A stretch of 64,000 nucleotides of DNA from Pseudonocardia oceani (GCF_019263585.2 NZ_JADQDF010000001.1:6268501-6332500); one strand, 5' to 3'. Positions 51,531-60,315 are shown, counted from the first letter of the stretch. Notes: a model not told the origin generated them from the letters alone. A program made the numbers and translations.

Positions 51531-52471
51531 TTGCCTCGCGTCTGTGTACGACGTACGTTATGCCGCACGCACACCACCGACATCCTCGTCTCCGGCGGCG
51601 GCATCGCCGGTCCGGCCCTCGCCCGGCAGCTACGCGCCCAGGGCCACACCGTCACCGTCGTCGAGCGAGACGCGGCGCCGCGTGGCGGCGGCCAGGCCGT
51701 CGACCTCCGCGGCGCTTCGGGCTCGTGGTCGGCGCCGACGGGGTGCACTCCGCCGTCCGCTCGCTGGCCTTCGGCGACGCGGGCCTGCACCCGCTGGGCT
51801 GCCACACCGCCTGGTTCACCGCCCCGGCCGCGCCCGACCTCGACGGCTGGTACCTCGTGCACAACGCCCCCGGCGGGCTCGTGGCGTCGTTGCGCCCCGG
51901 GCGCCTGCCGGGTGAGACGAAGGCGGCGCTGGCCTTCCGCTCCGGGCCGCAGGACGCCGTGCGGCGCGACACCGCCGTCTGGGCCGAGGTGTTCGCGGCG
52001 CGGTTCGCCGGTGCCGGGTGGAAGGCCGACTGGCTGGTCGAGGCGATGCGCGCCGCACCCGACCTGGCCGTCGAGGAGATGGCGCAGGTGCGGCTGGCCC
52101 GCTGGTCGCGCGGACGCGTGGTGCTGCTGGGCGACGCCGGGTACTGCCCGACGTCGCTCACGGGGCTCGGCACCAACCTGGCGCTGGTCGGCGCGCACGT
52201 GCTGGCCGGCGAGCTCGCCGCGGCCGACGACCACCGCGCCGCGTTCGAGCGGTACGAGCGGGTCCTGCGGCCCTACGTCGACCGGGCCCAGCAGCTGCCG
52301 CCCGGCGGCGTCGACGGGTTCGCGGCCCGCGGGCGCGCCGCGATCGCCCTGGGCGCGTTCACGATGCGGGCGGCCACCCGCTGGCCCGTGCGGGTGCTGC
52401 TGGAGCGCCAGTTCGCGAAGTCCGACGGGATCGAGCTGCCCGACCACGCCGCGCCGGCGCCCGTCAGCTGA
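51531..52471 (+). pseudogene. FAD-dependent monooxygenase, broken by internal deletion and frameshift
   Basis: The N-terminal FAD fold (TDILVSGGGIAGPALARQLR, then QAVDLRG) is in one frame up to about 51715. The rest (FGLVVGADGVHSAVRSLAFG, then VVLLGDAGYCPTSLTGLGTN to the C-terminus) is in another. Intact PHBH-type enzymes have about 100 residues between these blocks, so a deletion of roughly 300 bp plus a frameshift has occurred near 51715-51725. The start is also unclear (only TTG 51531 is in frame). It resembles TetX-like or aromatic hydroxylases. It was probably the regulated target of the divergent GntR-TetR protein. Confidence 0.8.
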
Positions 52472-52934
52472 CGGCCGGGGGCGCCGGGTGACCGGGATCG
52501 ACCCAGGGCACGTGCTCCGGGTCGGCCACGCCCTCGACGTCGAGGTTCACCACGACCGGGTCCTGCCCGCTGCGGGTCAGGACGCACTCGAGCGGCTCGT
52601 CGTCGAGGGCGTTGATCTCCTGGTGCGGCACCCACGGCGGCACGAAGATGAACCCGCCCGGCCCCGCCTCGGCCACGAACTCCAGCCGCGCGCCCCAGCG
52701 CATCCGCGCCCGGCCGCGCACCACGTAGATGACGCTCTCGAGCTCACCGTGGTGGTGCGCGCCGGTGCGGGCGCCGGGGTGGATGGTGACGGTGCCGGCC
52801 CACAGCTTCTCCGCACCGGCCCGGGCGTGCGTCACGGCGGCGGCCCGGTGCATGCCGGGGGTCTGCGGGGTGTTCGCGTCCAGGGCGTCGGGCGGGATGA
52901 CCCGGACGCCGTCTTCGCGCCAGTCGGTGCTCAC
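52464..52934 (-). CDS. Cupin-domain protein downstream of egtD
   Basis: This 156-residue cupin has motif 1 as PGARTGAHHHGELESVIYVV (His-His-His and Glu, about residues 52-71) and motif 2 as FVPPWVPHQEINA. It starts at GTG 52934, 47 nt after the egtD stop on the same strand, so it can be transcribed with the ergothioneine genes. The fold binds metal and could be an oxygenase; a link to ergothioneine is only positional. The 3' end overlaps the convergent pseudogene by 8 bp. Confidence 0.8.
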   Translation of the reverse strand: MSTDWREDGVRVIPPDALDANTPQTPGMHRAAAVTHARAGAEKLWAGTVTIHPGARTGAHHHGELESVIYVVRGRARMRWGARLEFVAEAGPGGFIFVPPWVPHQEINALDDEPLECVLTRSGQDPVVVNLDVEGVADPEHVPWVDPGHPAPPAVS

Positions 52935-52981
52935 CCGCCCGATCCTGCCCCGTCCGGTCCGGCCCGGTCCAGGAACCCGGT

Positions 52982-53956
52982 CTAGCAGGCGGTGCCCAGG
53001 GTCAGGGCGAACCGGTCGTCCGGGTCGGTCCAGGTCCGCGCCACCCGGAAGCCGCACTCCTCCAGCGCCTCGGCGACGCCGTCGGGCCGGAACTTCGTGG
53101 AGATCTCGGTGCGCATCTCCTCCCCCGCCGCGAACTCGACGGTGAGGTCGAGCTCGGCGACGTGCACGATCATCGCCCGCTGCGCCACGAGCCGCATCTC
53201 GATCCAGCTGTTCTCCGCATCCCACAGCGCCCGGTGCGCGAACGCCTCGACGTCGAAGTCGGCCCGCAGCTCCCGGTTGAGCACGTGCAGGACGTTGCGG
53301 TTGAACTCCGCGGTGACCCCGGCGGCGTCGTCGTAGGCGGGCACCATCACCGACTCGTCGACGACCAGGCCGGTGCCCAGCAGCAGCTGCTCCCCCGGCT
53401 CCAGGACGGCGCGGAGCTGGCGCAGGAACGCGTAGCGCTCGTCGCGGGTGAGGTTGCCGATCGTGCCTCCCAGGAACGCGACCATCCGCCGGCCCTCACG
53501 CGGCAGCCGGTCGAGGTGCCGCGTGAAGTCGCCGACGACGCCGTGCAGCTCCAGGTCGGGGTACTCGACGGCGAGCGCGTCCATCGCGAGCCGCAGCGCC
53601 GACTCGCTGACGTCCTGGGGCACGTAGCGCCGCAACGTCCCGGTCCGGCCGAACGCGTCGAGCAGCAGCCGCGTCTTCGACGACGACCCCGACCCCAGCT
53701 CCACCAGCGTCTCGGCCCCCGAGGCCACCGCGATCTCGTCGACGCTGCGCGCCAGCAGGACCGCCTCCGTCCGCGTCGGGTAGTACTCGGGCAGCGCGGT
53801 GATGTCCTCGAACAGCGCGCTGCCCCGCGCGTCGTAGAACCACTTGGGCGGCAGCGTCTTCGGCTCGGCCGTCAGGCCGGTCCGCACGTCGGAGCGCAGG
53901 GCTCGGTCGGCGTCTCCTTCGGTGAGGTGGATGTCGAGCAGGGCGTGCGGGCTCAT
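52982..53956 (-). CDS. egtD: Histidine N-alpha-methyltransferase EgtD
   Basis: This 324-residue enzyme trimethylates histidine to hercynine with S-adenosylmethionine, the first dedicated step of ergothioneine synthesis. The sequence shows LPPKWFYDARGSALFEDITA, LPEYYPTRTEAVLL, the SAM loop LVELGSGSSSKTRLLL, FLGGTIGNLT and the substrate-site region YDDAAGVTAEFNRNVLHVLN. Its ATG overlaps the egtC stop by 4 nt. Length and motifs agree with mycobacterial EgtD. Confidence 0.94.
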   Translation of the reverse strand: MSPHALLDIHLTEGDADRALRSDVRTGLTAEPKTLPPKWFYDARGSALFEDITALPEYYPTRTEAVLLARSVDEIAVASGAETLVELGSGSSSKTRLLLDAFGRTGTLRRYVPQDVSESALRLAMDALAVEYPDLELHGVVGDFTRHLDRLPREGRRMVAFLGGTIGNLTRDERYAFLRQLRAVLEPGEQLLLGTGLVVDESVMVPAYDDAAGVTAEFNRNVLHVLNRELRADFDVEAFAHRALWDAENSWIEMRLVAQRAMIVHVAELDLTVEFAAGEEMRTEISTKFRPDGVAEALEECGFRVARTWTDPDDRFALTLGTAC

Positions 53957-54726
53957 CGGACTCCCGTTGTCGTCAGAAGCGGTTCCGTGCGGTGGTGACC
54001 CGGGCGGGCCACCACCAGGTGCCGGTCGGGCACCTCGGTCCAGGAGGGGTGCTGGTCGACGGGCTCGGAGGCGACGAGCGCCGACTCCCCGTCGACCCGC
54101 AGCGACAGCGCGTGCGACCAGGCGGTGGCCCAGATCGTCGCGCCGTCGGTGAGCAGGAGGTTCAGCCGCGACTCCGGCGCGGCCGCGGCCACCGAGCGCA
54201 CGACGTCGGCCAGCACCGCGGTCGGGTCGTCACCCGCGCGCAGCCGCCGGCGCACCAGCGCCCACAGCAGCGCGGCGTCGGTGGGGGCGTCGAGGGTGAG
54301 CAGGTCGGTCACGGGCAGGCCGCCCGCGAGGTCGGCCACGGAGCCCGGCCACCCGGACACCCGCCCGTTGTGGCTGAACAGCCACGGCCCGTCGACGAAG
54401 GGCGCGTTGGCGCTCGGGGTCACGGGCATGCCCGTGGTGGCCGAGCGGACGGCGGCGAGCAGCGCGGGCGTGCGGACGGTGGCGGCCAGGGCGGCGAAGG
54501 AGGCGTCCGACCAGATCGGCGACGCCGTGCGGTAGCGCAGGGCGTCACCGGGACCGGCGCCGTCGGCGTCCGGGTACCAGCCCGCCCCGAAGCCGTCGAC
54601 GTTCACCGTGCCCCCGCCGCGCATGTCGGTCGGGGCGTAGGACTGGTGGCGCAGCGAGTGCGGCGCGTCGAGCACCGGCGACGACAGCGTCACCGGCGGT
54701 CCGACGTAGGCCAGGTGGCGGCACAC
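53953..54726 (-). CDS. egtC: Gamma-glutamyl hercynylcysteine sulfoxide amidohydrolase EgtC
   Basis: This 257-residue class II glutamine-amidotransferase-fold enzyme removes glutamate from gamma-glutamyl-hercynylcysteine sulfoxide. Met is followed by the nucleophile Cys2 in MCRHLAYVGPP, with RHQSYAPTDMRGGGTVNVDG, then DGFGAGWY and FSHNGRVSGW as active-site segments. It begins 2 nt after the egtB stop and overlaps egtD by 4 nt. Confidence 0.93.
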   Translation of the reverse strand: MCRHLAYVGPPVTLSSPVLDAPHSLRHQSYAPTDMRGGGTVNVDGFGAGWYPDADGAGPGDALRYRTASPIWSDASFAALAATVRTPALLAAVRSATTGMPVTPSANAPFVDGPWLFSHNGRVSGWPGSVADLAGGLPVTDLLTLDAPTDAALLWALVRRRLRAGDDPTAVLADVVRSVAAAAPESRLNLLLTDGATIWATAWSHALSLRVDGESALVASEPVDQHPSWTEVPDRHLVVARPGHHRTEPLLTTTGVR

Positions 54727-54728
54727 CC

Positions 54729-56111
54729 CTAGTGGTCCCGGGAGTCGGTGTCGCGGCAGTCGGCGTCACGGGCGTCGGCGTCACGGGCGCACCGGAAGCC
54801 GGAGAAGATCTGCCGGCGGACCGGGTGGTCCCAGTTGCGGAACGTCGCGCGCAACGCCGACGGGTCGGTGCCGAACGAGCCGCCGCGCAGCATCCGGTAG
54901 TCGCCGCCGAAGAACACCTCGGAGTACTCCGGGTACGGGAACGTCTCGTAGCCCGGGTAGGGGTGGAACCCGCTGTCGAGCCACTCCCACACGTCGCCGA
55001 CGAGCTGGTGCACCCCCAGCGGCGACGCCCCCTTCGGGTAGGCGCCGACCGGGGCGGGCTGCAGGTGGCGCTGGCCGAGGTTGGCGTGCTCGGGCGTCGG
55101 CTCGTCGTCGCCCCAGGGGTAGCGGCGCGAGCGGCCGGTGGCCGGGTCGAACCGGGCGGCCTTCTCCCACTCGGCCTCGGTGGGCAGGCGCCTGCCCACC
55201 CAGGCGGCGTAGGCCTGCGCCTCGTGGAAGCAGACGTGGACCACCGGCTCCTCGTCGACGAGCGGGGCGAGCACGCCGAAGCGGCGGCGGTACCACGTGC
55301 CCGAGCCGTCGCGCTCCCAGAACTGCGGCGCGACCAGCCCGGCGTCGACGCGGTGGCGCCAGCCCGCGCCGGTCCACCAGCGCGGGTCGTCGTAGCCGCC
55401 GGCGTCGACGAACGCGGCGTAGGCGGCGTTGGTGACCGGCGCGGTGTCGATGACGAACGCCGGCACGTCGACCGTGTGCGAGGGACGCTCGTTGTCCAGC
55501 GCCCACGGCTCCACCGACGTGCCCATCTCGAACGGGCCGCCGGGCACCAGGACCTCGGCGACGGGCAGCGGCGCGCCGGGCGGCGGGGCCGGCGCGTGCA
55601 GGACGGGGGCGCCCGCGCGGAGCTGGTGGGTGGCCAGCATGGTCTCGTCGTGCTGCTGCTCGTGCTGCACGATCATCCCGAAGGCGAACCCGTGCTCCTC
55701 CAGGCGGCGCCCGCGCAGGGAGCTGCGGCCCAGCGCGTCGAGGGCCTTGTCCCGCACCTGCGCCACGTACGCGCGGGCCTCGGCGGGCGAGAGCAGTGGC
55801 AGCGCGACCCGGCTGGAGCGCGAGTGCTGGAAGGCGTCGTACATGCCGTCGATCTCGGGGCGCAGCGGCTCGCGGCCGCCGACGTCGCGGACCAGCCAGA
55901 GCTCCTCCTGGCTGCCGATGTGCGCGAGGTCCCAGACCAGCGGCGACATGAGCGGCGAGTGCTGGGCGACGAGGTCGGCCTCGTCGACGGCCTCGGTGAG
56001 CGCGGTGCTGCGGGCCCGCGACGCCGCGAGCAGGTCGGCCACGCGCGTGCGAAGGGCCTCCGGGCTCTCGGTGTTCTCGGCGCCGGGCGTGCCGGGGACG
56101 GTCGTGGTCAT
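54729..56111 (-). CDS. egtB: Ergothioneine sulfoxide synthase EgtB
   Basis: This 460-residue iron enzyme joins hercynine and gamma-glutamylcysteine with oxygen. An N-terminal DinB-like domain supplies iron ligands (WDLAHIGSQEELWLVRD and IVQHEQQHDETM), and a C-terminal FGE-sulfatase-like domain shows VPGGPFEMG, RLPTEAEWEKAARFD, GDVWEWLDSGF and LRGGSFGTD. The C-terminus carries a short unique tail of DADAR/DADCR/DTDSR repeats, encoded by a 15-bp tandem repeat (54744-54788). The start ATG 56111 overlaps the egtA stop by 4 nt. Confidence 0.94.
   Translation of the reverse strand: MTTTVPGTPGAENTESPEALRTRVADLLAASRARSTALTEAVDEADLVAQHSPLMSPLVWDLAHIGSQEELWLVRDVGGREPLRPEIDGMYDAFQHSRSSRVALPLLSPAEARAYVAQVRDKALDALGRSSLRGRRLEEHGFAFGMIVQHEQQHDETMLATHQLRAGAPVLHAPAPPPGAPLPVAEVLVPGGPFEMGTSVEPWALDNERPSHTVDVPAFVIDTAPVTNAAYAAFVDAGGYDDPRWWTGAGWRHRVDAGLVAPQFWERDGSGTWYRRRFGVLAPLVDEEPVVHVCFHEAQAYAAWVGRRLPTEAEWEKAARFDPATGRSRRYPWGDDEPTPEHANLGQRHLQPAPVGAYPKGASPLGVHQLVGDVWEWLDSGFHPYPGYETFPYPEYSEVFFGGDYRMLRGGSFGTDPSALRATFRNWDHPVRRQIFSGFRCARDADARDADCRDTDSRDH
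54744..54788. repeat. 15-bp tandem repeat at the egtB 3' end
   Basis: Three 15-bp units (GTCGGTGTCGCGGCA, then GTCGGCGTCACGGGC twice) encode the acidic/basic pentapeptide tail of EgtB. Confidence 0.8.
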
Positions 56112-57463
56112 GCGAGCTCTCCTTCCGGGATCGCCGGTTCGAGGTGCGGGGTGACGACGGCACCGCGGTCGCCGGGCGCCGGGTCGTCGGCGGGGCAGCG
56201 GCCGCGCAGCACCCGGCTCTCGATCATGTCGGCGAGGGCGTCGCGCACCCATGCGGGAGCGCCGAGACCGGGCAGGCGGTCGGCGGCCAGCGCGAAGACG
56301 GCCGCGGCGGCGCGCGCGAGCACGCGGTCGTCCAACCCGTGGCGGGCGCCGGAGACCCAACGGCCGCGGGCCGGGGCGCAGACCTCCAGGACGCGGTCGA
56401 CGGCGGCGTCGTCGGACAGCACCGCGGCGAGCACCGCCGTCGGCAGCGCCCACCCGTCGCCGGCCTGGGCATCGACGTAGCGGATCTCCAGGAACCCGTG
56501 CGCCCGCACCGGCGGGAACAGCGTGGAGACGTGGTAGTCGAGGTCGGCGGTGGTGGGGCGGGTCGGCAGCGCGCCGTCCAGCCAGTCGGCGAACGTGAGG
56601 CCGCGGGGCACGGGCCAGCGGCTGCCCTCGCCGCGGCCGCACAGCAGCGGCGTGTGCAGCACCCGCCGCGCCCAGGCCGGGGCCGGGTCGACGTCGGGAT
56701 CGGTGTCGCGCAGCGGCGGCGGCGCGGTGCGGGCGGGGTCGCAGGCCAGCCACGCGGCCCAGCGCGAGGACTTCCAGCCGGTGCGGCGCCCGTGCAGCAC
56801 CGGGGAGTTGGCGAACGCGGCCAGCAGCACCGGGCCGACGGCGTGCACGGCGGCCCAGCGGCGGGCGACGGCGGCGCCCTCGCCGGTGTCGACGCAGACC
56901 TGCACGGCGGCCGTGGAGCACATCGCGCTGCGGCCGTAGGGGCCGGTGCGGTCGAACGACTCCTCCATCGCGCGGTAGCGCGGGAGCTGCAGCAGCCGGC
57001 GGGGCGGGCGCACGGGGTCGGCGGCGCGGGGGTGCGGGAGGACGCCGTGGGCGGCGAGGCGGCCCAGGAGCTCGGCGCCGTCGGAGCGGACCGCGTCGAG
57101 CAGCTGCCCGAGGTCCGCGAACGGCGGGCTGGCCAGCTCGGCCTGGCCGCCGGGTTCGACGGTGATCGTGGATCCGGCCGGGAGCGGCCGGGCGGGTGAG
57201 GCGGGGTCCAGCGTGGTGGGGGCGTGCGGGCCGAGTGCAGCGGTCAGCGTGGCGAGGTCGACCGGGGCGTCGGGGACCGTCGTCCGCTGCACGAGCCACT
57301 CGAGCTCCACGCCGATGAGCCGCGGCGGGCCGTGCTTGAAGCAGACCGACGCGACGTAGGCCTGGGCGTCGGCGCAGTCGTGCAGCACCGACGGCCCGGC
57401 GTCCGGCGCGGCCCGCTCGGGGTCGGGCGCCCCGTCGATTCCGGAGGACACGCTCTGGGTCAC
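56108..57463 (-). CDS. egtA: Glutamate-cysteine ligase EgtA
   Basis: This 451-residue ligase makes gamma-glutamylcysteine for EgtB. Features are PRLIGVELEWLVQRTTVP, TITVEPGGQAELASPP, MEESFDRTGPYGRSAMCSTA and VQVCVDTGEG, typical of the GCS2/EgtA group. I chose GTG 57463 because TAGCGT lies 8 nt upstream, which suggests a leaderless operon promoter. The longer frame to 57652 overlaps the divergent acnR gene. It heads egtABCD; no egtE is found in the window. Confidence 0.92.
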   Translation of the reverse strand: MTQSVSSGIDGAPDPERAAPDAGPSVLHDCADAQAYVASVCFKHGPPRLIGVELEWLVQRTTVPDAPVDLATLTAALGPHAPTTLDPASPARPLPAGSTITVEPGGQAELASPPFADLGQLLDAVRSDGAELLGRLAAHGVLPHPRAADPVRPPRRLLQLPRYRAMEESFDRTGPYGRSAMCSTAAVQVCVDTGEGAAVARRWAAVHAVGPVLLAAFANSPVLHGRRTGWKSSRWAAWLACDPARTAPPPLRDTDPDVDPAPAWARRVLHTPLLCGRGEGSRWPVPRGLTFADWLDGALPTRPTTADLDYHVSTLFPPVRAHGFLEIRYVDAQAGDGWALPTAVLAAVLSDDAAVDRVLEVCAPARGRWVSGARHGLDDRVLARAAAAVFALAADRLPGLGAPAWVRDALADMIESRVLRGRCPADDPAPGDRGAVVTPHLEPAIPEGELA

Positions 57464-57559
57464 GCCGCCCGACGCTACCCCGCGAGCACCCCGACCGCAG
57501 CCGGTCGTCTGGAACGTCCCGATGACGTCCCCGTGCCCGGACCGCGTATCCCAAGCCGT

Positions 57560-57567
57560 ACGTACGT
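57560..57567. promoter_or_regulatory. ACGTACGT palindrome upstream of acnR
   Basis: ACGTACGT sits within the longer self-complementary CGTACGTACG (57557-57566), 21 nt before the acnR start and just upstream of its -10. The same octamer occurs upstream of the adjacent ABC exporter at 60146-60153. It is a possible TetR-type operator. Confidence 0.4.
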
Positions 57568-57587
57568 CCTGGGTATAGCCTGGCGCT

Positions 57588-58190
57588 ATGCCCCGCGTCA
57601 GCACCGACCAGCTCGCGGCGCGTCGCCAGGAGATCCTCGACGGGGCCCGCACCTGCTTCGCGCGGTACGGCTACGAGGGGGCCACGGTCCGGCGGCTGGA
57701 GCAGTCCACGGGCCTGTCCCGGGGCGCGATCTTCCACTACTTCCGCGACAAGGACGCCCTGTTCCTGGCCCTGGCCGAGCAGGACGCCGAGCGCATGGCC
57801 GACGTCGTGGCGGCGGACGGGCTGGTCCAGGTCATGCGCAACCTGCTGCACGACCCCGTCGACGAGCGCAGCTGGCTGGGCACGCGCCTGGAGGTCTCGC
57901 GGCGGCTGCGCACCGAGCCGGAGTTCCGCGAGCGCTGGAGCGCCCACTCCGCCGCCCTGACGCGCGCCACCCGCGCCCGGCTGGAGCGCCTGGCCCGGAC
58001 GGGCTCGGTGCGCGACGACGTGCCGGTGCCGGTGCTCGCGCAGTACCTGGAGCTGGTGATGGAGGGCCTGGTCTCGCACCTGGCGATGGGTCTGTCGGCC
58101 GACGACCTGGAGCCGGTGCTGGACCTCGTGGAGGCGGCGGTACGGCGCGCCCCCACTGAGAGCAGGACAGGGAGCCCTCAGCTCACGTAG
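57588..58190 (+). CDS. acnR: TetR-family repressor AcnR
   Basis: This 200-residue TetR repressor closely resembles corynebacterial AcnR: ARTCFARYGYEGATVRRLEQ, TGLSRGAIFHYFRDKDALFL, LEVSRRLRTEPEFRERW and VLDLVEAAVRR. AcnR represses the aconitase gene. The exact AcnR motif is found at the acn promoter, 11 kb to the left. In mycobacteria acnR (Rv1474c) is adjacent to acn; here the egt block and others intervene. TAGCCT at 57576-57581 is 6 nt before ATG 57588, so it is leaderless. The end overlaps the convergent ABC exporter by 13 bp. Confidence 0.85.
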   Translation: MPRVSTDQLAARRQEILDGARTCFARYGYEGATVRRLEQSTGLSRGAIFHYFRDKDALFLALAEQDAERMADVVAADGLVQVMRNLLHDPVDERSWLGTRLEVSRRLRTEPEFRERWSAHSAALTRATRARLERLARTGSVRDDVPVPVLAQYLELVMEGLVSHLAMGLSADDLEPVLDLVEAAVRRAPTESRTGSPQLT

Positions 58191-60139
58191 TGCTCCTCGC
58201 TGTGCCGCACGGTGCAGCCGTCGATGCCGCACTCGACGCCGTCGGGCACGAGCACGCCGTCGGGCCCGCGGTCCTGGGCGAACTGCGTCCGGTGCAGCAC
58301 GGCGTAGCGCCCGCCCGCGGCGATCAGCTCGTCGTGCGTGCCGCTCTCCACGATCCGCCCGTGCTCGACGACCGCGATGCGGTCGGCCCGGCGCACCGTC
58401 GAGAGCCGGTGGGCGATGACGATGGCCGTGCGACCGGCCAGCGCCTCGACCAGCGCCTCCTGCACCGCCGACTCCGACTCGGAGTCCAGGTGCGCCGTGG
58501 CCTCGTCCAGGATCACCACGCGCGGGCGGGCCAGCAGCAGCCGCGCGATCGTCAGGCGCTGGCGCTCGCCGCCCGAGAGCCGGTAGCCGCGCTCCCCCAC
58601 CACGGTGTCCAGCCCGTCGGGCAGGGCGTCGAGGACCTCGCCCAGGCGCGCGCGGCGCATCGCGTCGACGATCTCTGCGTCGGTCGCGTCGGGCTTGGCG
58701 TAGCGCAGGTTGGCGCCGATGGTGTCGTGGAACAGGTGCCCGTCCTGGGTGACGACGCCGACGGCGCCGCGCAGGTCGGCGAAGCCGAGGTCGCGCACGT
58801 CGACGCCCGACAGCGTCACCGCCCCGGAGTCGACGTCGTAGAGCCGCGGCACCAGCGACGCGATCGTCGACTTCCCCGCGCCCGACGAGCCGACCAGCGC
58901 CAGCAGCTGCCCGCCGCCCACCTCCAGGTCGACGCCGTGCAGCACCTCCTCGCTCGGGCGCCGGTCGAGCACCGCGACCTCCTCGAGCGATGCCAGCGAC
59001 ACCTGCTCCGCGCCCGGGTAGCCGAAGCGCACGTCGCGCAGCGCCACCGTGACCGGCCCGGCCGGCAGCGGCACGGGGTCGGACCGCTCGCGGATCATCG
59101 GCTGCAGGTCGAGCACCTCGAAGACCCGCTCGAACGACACGAGCGCGGTCATGACGTCGACGCGGGCGTTGGCCAGGGCCGTCATCGGCGTGTAGAGCCG
59201 CGTGAGCAGCAGCGCGAGGGTGACGACGGTGCCGGGCTCGATCTGCCCGGTGACGGCCAGGTAGCCGCCGAGGCCGTAGACCAGCGCCTGCGCCAGCGCG
59301 GAGACCAGCGAGAGCGCGGTGACGAACACGCGCGACACCATCGCGGTGCGCACCCCGATGTCGCGGACGCGCTCGGCGGTGGCGCCGAACTCCGCGGCCT
59401 CCTCGTCGGGCCGCCCGAACAGCTTGACGAGCGTGGCGCCGGGCGCGGAGAACCGCTCGGTCATCTGCGTGCTCATGCCGGCGTTGAGGTCGGCCGACTC
59501 GCGGCGCAGGTCGGCGATCGTGCGCCCCATCCGGCGCGCGGGGAGCACGAAGATCGGCAGCAGGATCAGGGCCAGCAGGGTCACCTGCCAGGCCAGGGTG
59601 ATCATGACGCCGAGCGCGAGCAGGAGCTGGATCGAGTTCGACAGCACCGTGGCCAGCGTCGAGGTGATCGCCGACTGCGCGCCGATGACGTCGTTGTTGA
59701 GCCGGCTGACCAGCGCGCCGGTGCGGGTGCGGGTGAAGAACGCGACCGGCATCTTCTGGACGTGGGTGAACACGGCCTTGCGCAGGTCGACGATCAGGCC
59801 CTCGCCGATGCGGGAGGAGAACCAGCGCGACACCAGCCCGGTGACCGCCTCGAGGATCGCCAGCGCCGCGATCCCCGCCGCCAGCCCGATGACGGTGGCC
59901 GCCGCGGCCGACGCGGTGCCGCCCCCGACGATGGCGTTGACGACCTGCCCGGCCAGCACCGGCGTCGCGACGCCGATGGTGGCTATGACGACGGTGAGCG
60001 CCAGGAACGCCAGCAGCCAGCGGCGGTAGGGCGCGGCGAAGCGCCAGATGCGCGGGATCGTGCCCTTCGTGACGGACCGCGGTGCGTCGACCCCGGCGGC
60101 CACCTTGCTCATCATCCCCACGGGCCGGTCCACGGCCAC
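58178..60139 (-). CDS. ABC exporter (fused membrane and ATPase domains)
   Basis: This 653-residue half-transporter has six membrane segments (about residues 40-330) followed by an ATPase. Walker A is GSSGAGKST, the Q-loop is GVVTQDGHLFHDT, the signature is LSGGERQRL, Walker B is VVILDEATAHLD and the switch is AHRLSTV. It resembles multidrug or lipid exporters of the MsbA type and would work as a homodimer. A Cys/His-containing tail (VECGIDGCTVRHSEEHY) is unusual. It converges on acnR and lies between acnR and the echA12-like gene, where the Mycobacterium order has none. Confidence 0.88.
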   Translation of the reverse strand: MAVDRPVGMMSKVAAGVDAPRSVTKGTIPRIWRFAAPYRRWLLAFLALTVVIATIGVATPVLAGQVVNAIVGGGTASAAAATVIGLAAGIAALAILEAVTGLVSRWFSSRIGEGLIVDLRKAVFTHVQKMPVAFFTRTRTGALVSRLNNDVIGAQSAITSTLATVLSNSIQLLLALGVMITLAWQVTLLALILLPIFVLPARRMGRTIADLRRESADLNAGMSTQMTERFSAPGATLVKLFGRPDEEAAEFGATAERVRDIGVRTAMVSRVFVTALSLVSALAQALVYGLGGYLAVTGQIEPGTVVTLALLLTRLYTPMTALANARVDVMTALVSFERVFEVLDLQPMIRERSDPVPLPAGPVTVALRDVRFGYPGAEQVSLASLEEVAVLDRRPSEEVLHGVDLEVGGGQLLALVGSSGAGKSTIASLVPRLYDVDSGAVTLSGVDVRDLGFADLRGAVGVVTQDGHLFHDTIGANLRYAKPDATDAEIVDAMRRARLGEVLDALPDGLDTVVGERGYRLSGGERQRLTIARLLLARPRVVILDEATAHLDSESESAVQEALVEALAGRTAIVIAHRLSTVRRADRIAVVEHGRIVESGTHDELIAAGGRYAVLHRTQFAQDRGPDGVLVPDGVECGIDGCTVRHSEEHYVS

Positions 60140-60145
60140 CTCCTG

Positions 60146-60153
60146 ACGTACGT
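60146..60153. promoter_or_regulatory. ACGTACGT palindrome upstream of the ABC exporter
   Basis: This ACGTACGT octamer lies 7-14 nt upstream of the exporter start on the minus strand and is identical to the one upstream of acnR. It is possibly a shared operator; evidence is position and identity only. Confidence 0.35.
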
Positions 60154-60242
60154 GCTGCGGGGGCCTCGACGCACAGCGGCCTCGCTGTACTCCCTACCTC
60201 CCCCGCCCCGCCCCCGCGACCCGACCGGTGTGTGCCGCTCCA

Positions 60243-60315
60243 GGGTTCCTTTGCTCTGCTTACCCCCACGCACCGGGTCGCGTGGTGCGTATCGGTGTGC
60301 AGAGCAAAGGGACCC
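60243..60315. repeat. 73-bp inverted-repeat element
   Basis: Arms GGGTTCCTTTGCTCTGC (60243-60259) and GCAGAGCAAAGGGACCC (60299-60315) pair over 17 positions with a single T:G. Inside them ACGCACC (60268-60274) pairs with GGTGCGT (60284-60290) around a 9-nt loop. It sits in the 293-bp gap between the echA12-like stop and the ABC exporter start. It may be a terminator for the former, a repeat element, or both. A 17-bp tandem duplication (CACGGGGACCGCGGG-x-G) follows at about 60355-60390. Confidence 0.75.

Noticed and set aside
57541..57590. AcnR motif in the acnR promoter (autoregulation)
   Set aside because: CGTACGTACG is present, but it does not fit CAGNACnnncGTACTG; I could not support autoregulation by that motif.
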